Origin: Chloroflexota bacterium | GTDB lineage: Bacteria; Chloroflexota; Anaerolineae; Thermoflexales; Thermoflexaceae | Assembly: GCA_030550075.1 (NCBI GenBank) | Contig: JAUQQB010000079.1 | Coordinates: forward strand, 1-9,493 | Length of the DNA: 9,493 nt | Direction of reading: 5' to 3' | Notes under the pieces: model-generated | What the model saw: the letters and a program-made list of their open reading frames with translations, nothing else | Databases searched by the model: none | Told to the model about the DNA's origin: nothing | Made by a program: the position numbers and the translations under genes | In this document: in pieces, positions 5,713-9,493 of the stretch | How positions within the stretch are numbered: the first letter of the stretch is position 1 | Layout: each line of letters opens with the position of its first letter

Positions 5713-5736
5713 GGCGAGCGCGGTGAGGAGGGCTCC

Positions 5737-6633
5737 ATGAGCAAGGCGCGGATTCTGGTCGTGGAAGATGATCTGGACATCGCTAACCTGCTGAAGCTGT
5801 ATTTCGGCTCGCTGGACTATGAGGTCCAGACGGCCACGCGGGGCCAGGAGGCGCTGGAGAGAACCCGCCAGCAGCTCCCCCATCTGATCATCCTGGACAT
5901 CATCCTCCCCGACATCGATGGCTATGAAGTTTGCCGGAGGCTGCGCACCAACCTGCGCACCAGCCACATCCCTATTATCTTCCTGACTCAGCGGGACGAA
6001 CGCAGCGACCGCATCGCCGGCCTTGAGCTGGGCGCCGACGATTACATCACCAAGCCCTTCGACATCGAGGAATTGCGTCTCAGGGTCCAGAACGCCATCC
6101 GACGGGCTGAGCGGGAGAGCCTCACCAATCCGGTCACCGGCCTGCCCAGCGGGCGCCTGATTGAGGATCAGCTGCGCGCCCTCCTCCGCCGTTCCGATTG
6201 GGGCCTGCTTTACATCGGGATCAATGGCCTGGACGCCTTCCAGGAAATCTATGGCTTCGTGGCAGGCGATGAGGTGCTGCGGTGGACGGCCATGCTCATC
6301 GGAGAGGTAGTGGACGAACTGGGGACGCCGCAGGATTTCATTGGGCACGTCGGGGGTGATGACTTCGTGGTGATCACAGAGGCTGGGCGGGCGGAGGCCA
6401 TCGCCCAGGCGCTCCGCCAGCGCTTCGCAGAGGGAGTGGGCACCCACTACGCGTTCTCCGATCGAGAACGGGGCTATCTGGTGCTCATGGATCGCGAGGG
6501 AAATGAGAAGCGCGTGCCCTTGATGAGCATAGCCATCGGGATCATTCGGGCAGGCGATTCGATCTTCAACGACATCCGAGAGCTCACAGAGATCGCAGCG
6601 GAAGCGCGGCGAAAGGAGATTCTGCTGCTCTAA
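5737..6633 (+). CDS. Response regulator with receiver and degenerate GGDEF-like domain
   Basis: The product is 298 residues. Residues 5-122 form a complete receiver domain: acidic pair D11/D12, phospho-acceptor D54 (IILDII), T84 and K106 (ITKPFD). After a short linker, NPVTGLPSGRLIEDQL (131-146) opens a GGDEF-type domain. Its signature is GGDDF (206-210), the first metal-binding Asp of the usual D-x-D motif is Gly (IGING, 160-164), the FKxxND element is replaced by LDAFQE, and no RxxD inhibitory site is visible. The C-terminus EIAAEARRKEILLL stands where A-x-x-AK motifs normally occur. Cyclic-di-GMP synthesis is therefore unlikely. A nucleotide-binding or protein-docking role is more plausible, by inference. 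The start has AGGAGG (5726-5731) five bases upstream. From memory, similar receiver proteins with a YGFVAGDEVLR core and an FSDRERGY-like insert occur widely in Chloroflexota. The multi-GAF gene follows after 113 bases and may encode a signalling partner. Confidence 0.9.
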   Translation: MSKARILVVEDDLDIANLLKLYFGSLDYEVQTATRGQEALERTRQQLPHLIILDIILPDIDGYEVCRRLRTNLRTSHIPIIFLTQRDERSDRIAGLELGADDYITKPFDIEELRLRVQNAIRRAERESLTNPVTGLPSGRLIEDQLRALLRRSDWGLLYIGINGLDAFQEIYGFVAGDEVLRWTAMLIGEVVDELGTPQDFIGHVGGDDFVVITEAGRAEAIAQALRQRFAEGVGTHYAFSDRERGYLVLMDREGNEKRVPLMSIAIGIIRAGDSIFNDIRELTEIAAEARRKEILLL

Positions 6634-6746
6634 AGGAAGGCTATCCTTTTCGCGCATCAGGCGGTGCGCGATCTCACACGCTGTATCTATATCTTTTCTC
6701 CCCGCGCTGCTTCATCCTGTGGGGAGAGAGTGGAGGGAAACCCCAG
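6634..6746 (+). promoter_or_regulatory. Gap with two small inverted repeats before the multi-GAF gene
   Basis: TCGCGCA (6650-6656) pairs with TGCGCGA (6665-6671) around an 8-base loop, without a following T run. A second repeat, TCTCCCC (6697-6703) with GGGGAGA (6721-6727), ends five bases before the ribosome site GGAGG (6732-6736) and could affect its accessibility. No good promoter hexamers are seen, so the downstream gene may be cotranscribed with the response regulator. Confidence 0.3.
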
Positions 6747-9493
6747 ATGGTCTGGCGCCAGCGCCTGCGTTGGCTTTTAAGACCGATTCACACCCCATCC
6801 TCCAGTTCGACAGCGCGAACGGAGGACGTCTCCTTCCTGGATCGGTGGGCGGAGCCGGTGCTCTGGATCGAGGCCGGGAGCGGCCGGGTGCTCCTGAACG
6901 CCGCGGCGCGCGCCTGGCTGGGTGATCCTATCCCTTCCTCCCGTCGTGATCTGGAGGGCCGCCTTCACCCACCCGGAGTGCTGGAACGCTGGCTATCCGG
7001 CTCCCGAGAGACCGCCGTCATCGGCCATCGAAGCGCGCGGGCCAGCGCCCTCCCGCTGACGCTGGATGGAAGATCGGGCTTCCTGGTGGTTCTTCAACCT
7101 GTCCCGGAAGGCTCCAGACCTGCTCCGGAACCCCCTGTTTATCCCCGAGAGCTGGCCCTGGTCACCGGGATCGCCCGCCTGCTCAGCGCCTCCCTGGATC
7201 TGGACTCCACACTGGACGCCATCCTGTTCGCGATCCGGCAGGTGATCCCCTATGAGCTCGCCGAGATTAACCTGTGGGAACCCGGAGAACGCCGGCTCCG
7301 TACCCGGGCCCGTGGAGGAGATCCCCAGGCCGTGGCCCGGCTCGCGGAATTCGGAGGGGTTTACCGGCCCGACGAAGGCCTCACCGGATGGCTGGCCACT
7401 CACCGGCGTCCCCTGCTGATCCGGGATCTCCGCAACTTCACTGACGCGCGTCCTCGCCTGGACCTGGATCGCTTCCCCGCGCGCGCCTTTCTGGGAGCTC
7501 CTCTGCAAACAGGGGAAGAGTTCATCGGGACGCTAGAACTCATTGCGTATCAACCAGGGGCTTTCACCGAAGAACACCTGCGCCTCCTGGAGGCGATCGC
7601 CGCCCAGGCCGCCATCGCCATCCATAACGTCCGCCTCTATGAGGCCACCCGACATTACGCCGAAGGGCTGGAGACCCTTTTCCGCATCGCCGCGATGAGC
7701 GCGGCCTTCCCCTCCCTGGAAGATTTCCTCCAGCGGTCCGTAGCGGAGCTGGCGGGATGGTTCCGGGTGGAGCGGGTGGTGGTCTTGCTTTATGACCCGA
7801 AGCGCCAGGAGCTGATCCCCCACCCGGCGGGCATCTATGGACCCTGGCCGCCGGAAGCCCTGGGGTTCCGCCTTCCCGTGCAGGACCCAGTGTTTTCGGA
7901 AAGCGTGTTTCGGAGCGGACGTCCCTTCCGCTCGAACCGGGCGCCGGAGGACCGCCGGGTGATCCCGCCCTATCGGGAGCTGATCGCCCGTTTCGGCGTC
8001 CGTTCCGTCCTGTCGATTCCTCTGACCACCCGGGAACAGCCCATCGGGGAGATCCACCTGATCAACCGGTGGGAGGGCCGGTTCACCCCCGATGATGAAC
8101 GTTTGGGGATGGCGATGGGTGTGGTGCTAGGCACCACCCTTTACAACCTCCAGGTGATCGAGCAGGCCCAACGCCGCGCCGCCCGCTTGCGGGCCCTGAT
8201 GGAAGTCGGACAGCGGATCGCCGCCACGCTGAATCTGGATACAATTTTCGAAACCATTCGGGAAGAACTCGGGCATATCCTGGACGCTCGCAATTTCTAC
8301 GCCGCGCTCTATGACCCAGAGGCAGATGAGGTCTCATTCGCGTTTTATATCCACCATGGGGAACGGCTACCAGAGCGGTCGAAACGGCGTGGGGGGCGCG
8401 GCTTGACAGAATACGTCATTCGAACCGGACAGTCCCTTTTGCTCCGTGGCGATGTGATGGCCCAGGCGCAAGCGCTGGGAATTGAACCGGTGGGGACGCC
8501 GGCTCGCCTCTGGATGGGCGTCCCGATGCGGATCGGGGATCGGGTGATCGGCATGCTGGCTATCCAGCATGAGGAGGACGAGAACGCCTTTGACCAGGAA
8601 GATCTGGAGCTCCTTCAGGCCATCGCGCACCAGACCGCCATCGCAGTGGAGAACGCGCGGCTCTATGGGGAGATCCGCGAGCGGCTGGAAGCTCGTATTC
8701 ATCAGCTGACGGCACTGAACCGTATCGGCCAGGAGTTGAACGCAAACCTGGACCTGGATCACATCCTGAACCTGGTGCTGGATTCAGCATTTCAGGTCAC
8801 TGGAGCGGATTACGGGGCGATCCTCCTGTATGAGTCGGAAACTGGCTTCCTGCGCCCACGCTTGTTACATAAGCTCTCTCTCGAACAGCTGCAGGCCCAG
8901 GGCCTGGACCGTCAGCGCCCCGGCGAGGGGTTGATCGGACAGGCCTTCCAGACCGGCCAGGTCGTCCTCGTCCCTGATGTCCGGCAGGATCCCCACTACA
9001 TCGCGGGAACGCCGGACACCCTCTCGGAGGTGGCCGTTCCCATCTGGTATGGGACGCTGGTCGTAGGGGTGCTCGATCTCCAGAGCCGGCGGCCTTATGG
9101 CTTCAGTGAGGAACAGATCGCTTTCCTGGAGGCCCTGGCGGCCCAGGCCGCGGTGGCCATCGGCAACGCGATGCGCCTGACGGAAGAGGCCCGGCGGAGC
9201 GAGCGTTACCGCCAGCGCATCGAATTGATGCGCGGAATGCTGGAAGTGAGCCAGGCGCTGCGCTCTGAGCGGCCGCTGGAGAACGCCCTCGACGCGGTCG
9301 CCTACACGATCCAGGAATCCCTGGGCTTTGAGCGAGTGCTGATCAGCCTGCTGGAAGGCGAGCCCTCTGTCCTGCGCCGGGTGGCCCAGGCCGGGCTCCC
9401 CCTCCCGGTATTCGAGCGCATGCGCCAGGTCATCCAACCGTGGCGGAATATGCAGCTCCTGCTGCGCGAGGAGTTCCGGCTGGGAGCCTGCTA
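6747..9493 (+). CDS. Multi-GAF sensor protein with PAS-like N-terminus (3' end outside window)
   Basis: The frame is open from the ATG at 6747 (GGAGG at 6732-6736) to the window edge, giving 915 residues without a stop. Residues about 25-110 (FLDRWAEPVLWIEAGSGRVLLN onwards) look PAS-like. Four GAF domains follow at about 135-295, 308-468, 480-635 and 653-805, and a fifth begins near 825. Each ends in a helix of the type AAQAAIAIHNVRLYE or AHQTAIAVENARLYG, and several start with a helix of the type L..I...L...LDLD. Domains 1 and 4 carry the EGLTGW and EGLIGQ turns. Domain 2 is the most divergent. There is no signal peptide or membrane helix, so the protein is cytoplasmic. No chromophore-binding Cys pattern of phytochromes is evident. 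Proteins of this build usually end in a histidine kinase, a diguanylate cyclase or a SpoIIE phosphatase. Which one applies here cannot be seen. Its position after a response regulator favours a kinase. Confidence 0.88.
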   Translation, partial: MVWRQRLRWLLRPIHTPSSSSTARTEDVSFLDRWAEPVLWIEAGSGRVLLNAAARAWLGDPIPSSRRDLEGRLHPPGVLERWLSGSRETAVIGHRSARASALPLTLDGRSGFLVVLQPVPEGSRPAPEPPVYPRELALVTGIARLLSASLDLDSTLDAILFAIRQVIPYELAEINLWEPGERRLRTRARGGDPQAVARLAEFGGVYRPDEGLTGWLATHRRPLLIRDLRNFTDARPRLDLDRFPARAFLGAPLQTGEEFIGTLELIAYQPGAFTEEHLRLLEAIAAQAAIAIHNVRLYEATRHYAEGLETLFRIAAMSAAFPSLEDFLQRSVAELAGWFRVERVVVLLYDPKRQELIPHPAGIYGPWPPEALGFRLPVQDPVFSESVFRSGRPFRSNRAPEDRRVIPPYRELIARFGVRSVLSIPLTTREQPIGEIHLINRWEGRFTPDDERLGMAMGVVLGTTLYNLQVIEQAQRRAARLRALMEVGQRIAATLNLDTIFETIREELGHILDARNFYAALYDPEADEVSFAFYIHHGERLPERSKRRGGRGLTEYVIRTGQSLLLRGDVMAQAQALGIEPVGTPARLWMGVPMRIGDRVIGMLAIQHEEDENAFDQEDLELLQAIAHQTAIAVENARLYGEIRERLEARIHQLTALNRIGQELNANLDLDHILNLVLDSAFQVTGADYGAILLYESETGFLRPRLLHKLSLEQLQAQGLDRQRPGEGLIGQAFQTGQVVLVPDVRQDPHYIAGTPDTLSEVAVPIWYGTLVVGVLDLQSRRPYGFSEEQIAFLEALAAQAAVAIGNAMRLTEEARRSERYRQRIELMRGMLEVSQALRSERPLENALDAVAYTIQESLGFERVLISLLEGEPSVLRRVAQAGLPLPVFERMRQVIQPWRNMQLLLREEFRLGAC

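Larger units (their letters stand above)
5312..5736. other. 425-base divergent intergenic region
   Basis: The region lies between the repressor gene (leftward) and the response regulator gene (rightward), and must hold both promoters. On the - strand TAAGAT (complement of 5346-5351) could be a -10 box for the repressor gene, but no -35 is evident. The 98-codon frame on the + strand (5359-5655) lacks a ribosome site and any recognisable family. Notable are a 12-base inverted repeat (5370-5381 with 5508-5519), a hairpin CCCCAA/TTGGGG (5508-5513 with 5522-5527), an 8-base inverted repeat (5473-5480 with 5593-5600) and the leader structures at 5665-5712. The stretch is more AT-rich than the genes, especially 5620-5660 and 5692-5703. 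Confidence 0.5.

Noticed and set aside
5656..6657. 333-codon open frame on the - strand opposite the response regulator
   Set aside because: It is the antisense of a strongly conserved receiver/GGDEF-like gene and has no recognisable domain or ribosome site. Such antisense frames are a common annotation error.
6719..6925. 68-codon + strand frame at the start of the multi-GAF gene
   Set aside because: It overlaps the better-supported frame from ATG 6747, which continues through the GAF domains, and it has no features of its own.

Overview
The window is about 9.5 kb of GC-rich bacterial chromosome. It carries eight protein genes, two of them cut by the window edges. There are no RNA genes, insertion sequences or CRISPR arrays that I can support. 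Several features point to a thermophilic member of the Chloroflexota: many Arg/Leu/Pro-rich GC-biased codons, a response regulator with a degenerate GGDEF-like output domain of a kind I associate with that phylum, a very long soluble multi-GAF sensor, and an EF-P-like protein without the usual modification loop. This placement is an inference from protein style, not a database result.

Layout. (1) 1-350, + strand: the C-terminal end of a DUF4349-type membrane-anchored protein with a Pro-Thr repeat linker. (2) 351-854: a 500-base gap with two strong GC hairpins, an AT-rich island and a third hairpin close to the next gene. (3) 855-3304, + strand: a ferrous iron uptake operon, made of a divergent FeoB followed by a small FeoA-type protein that carries a Cys-rich, zinc-ribbon-like N-terminal module. 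A GC palindrome with a short T run follows it. (4) 3305-4172: a second hairpin, a recognisable sigma70-type promoter and an EF-P-like translation factor. (5) 4240-5311, - strand, convergent with efp: a DtxR/MntR-family metal-dependent repressor followed by a small HExxH metallopeptidase whose start lies inside the end of the repressor gene. (6) 5312-5736: a divergent intergenic region with inverted repeats and a probable leader with two competing stem-loops. (7) 5737-6633, + strand: a receiver plus degenerate-GGDEF response regulator. (8) 6747 to the window end, + strand: a PAS-like/multi-GAF sensor protein, at least 915 residues long and still open at the edge.

How they may work together. 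FeoB and FeoA form an iron import unit, and the nearby DtxR-family protein is a plausible iron- or manganese-responsive regulator of it, although efp lies between them and I see no convincing shared operator. The response regulator and the multi-GAF protein lie in the same direction 113 bases apart. They look like a signalling pair in which the second may end in a histidine kinase or another output domain beyond the window. Nothing here amounts to a clearly new system. The most unusual items are the EF-P-like protein lacking the modification-loop lysine pattern, the Cys-rich FeoA, the catalytically degraded GGDEF domain, and the overlapping hairpins in front of the response regulator.
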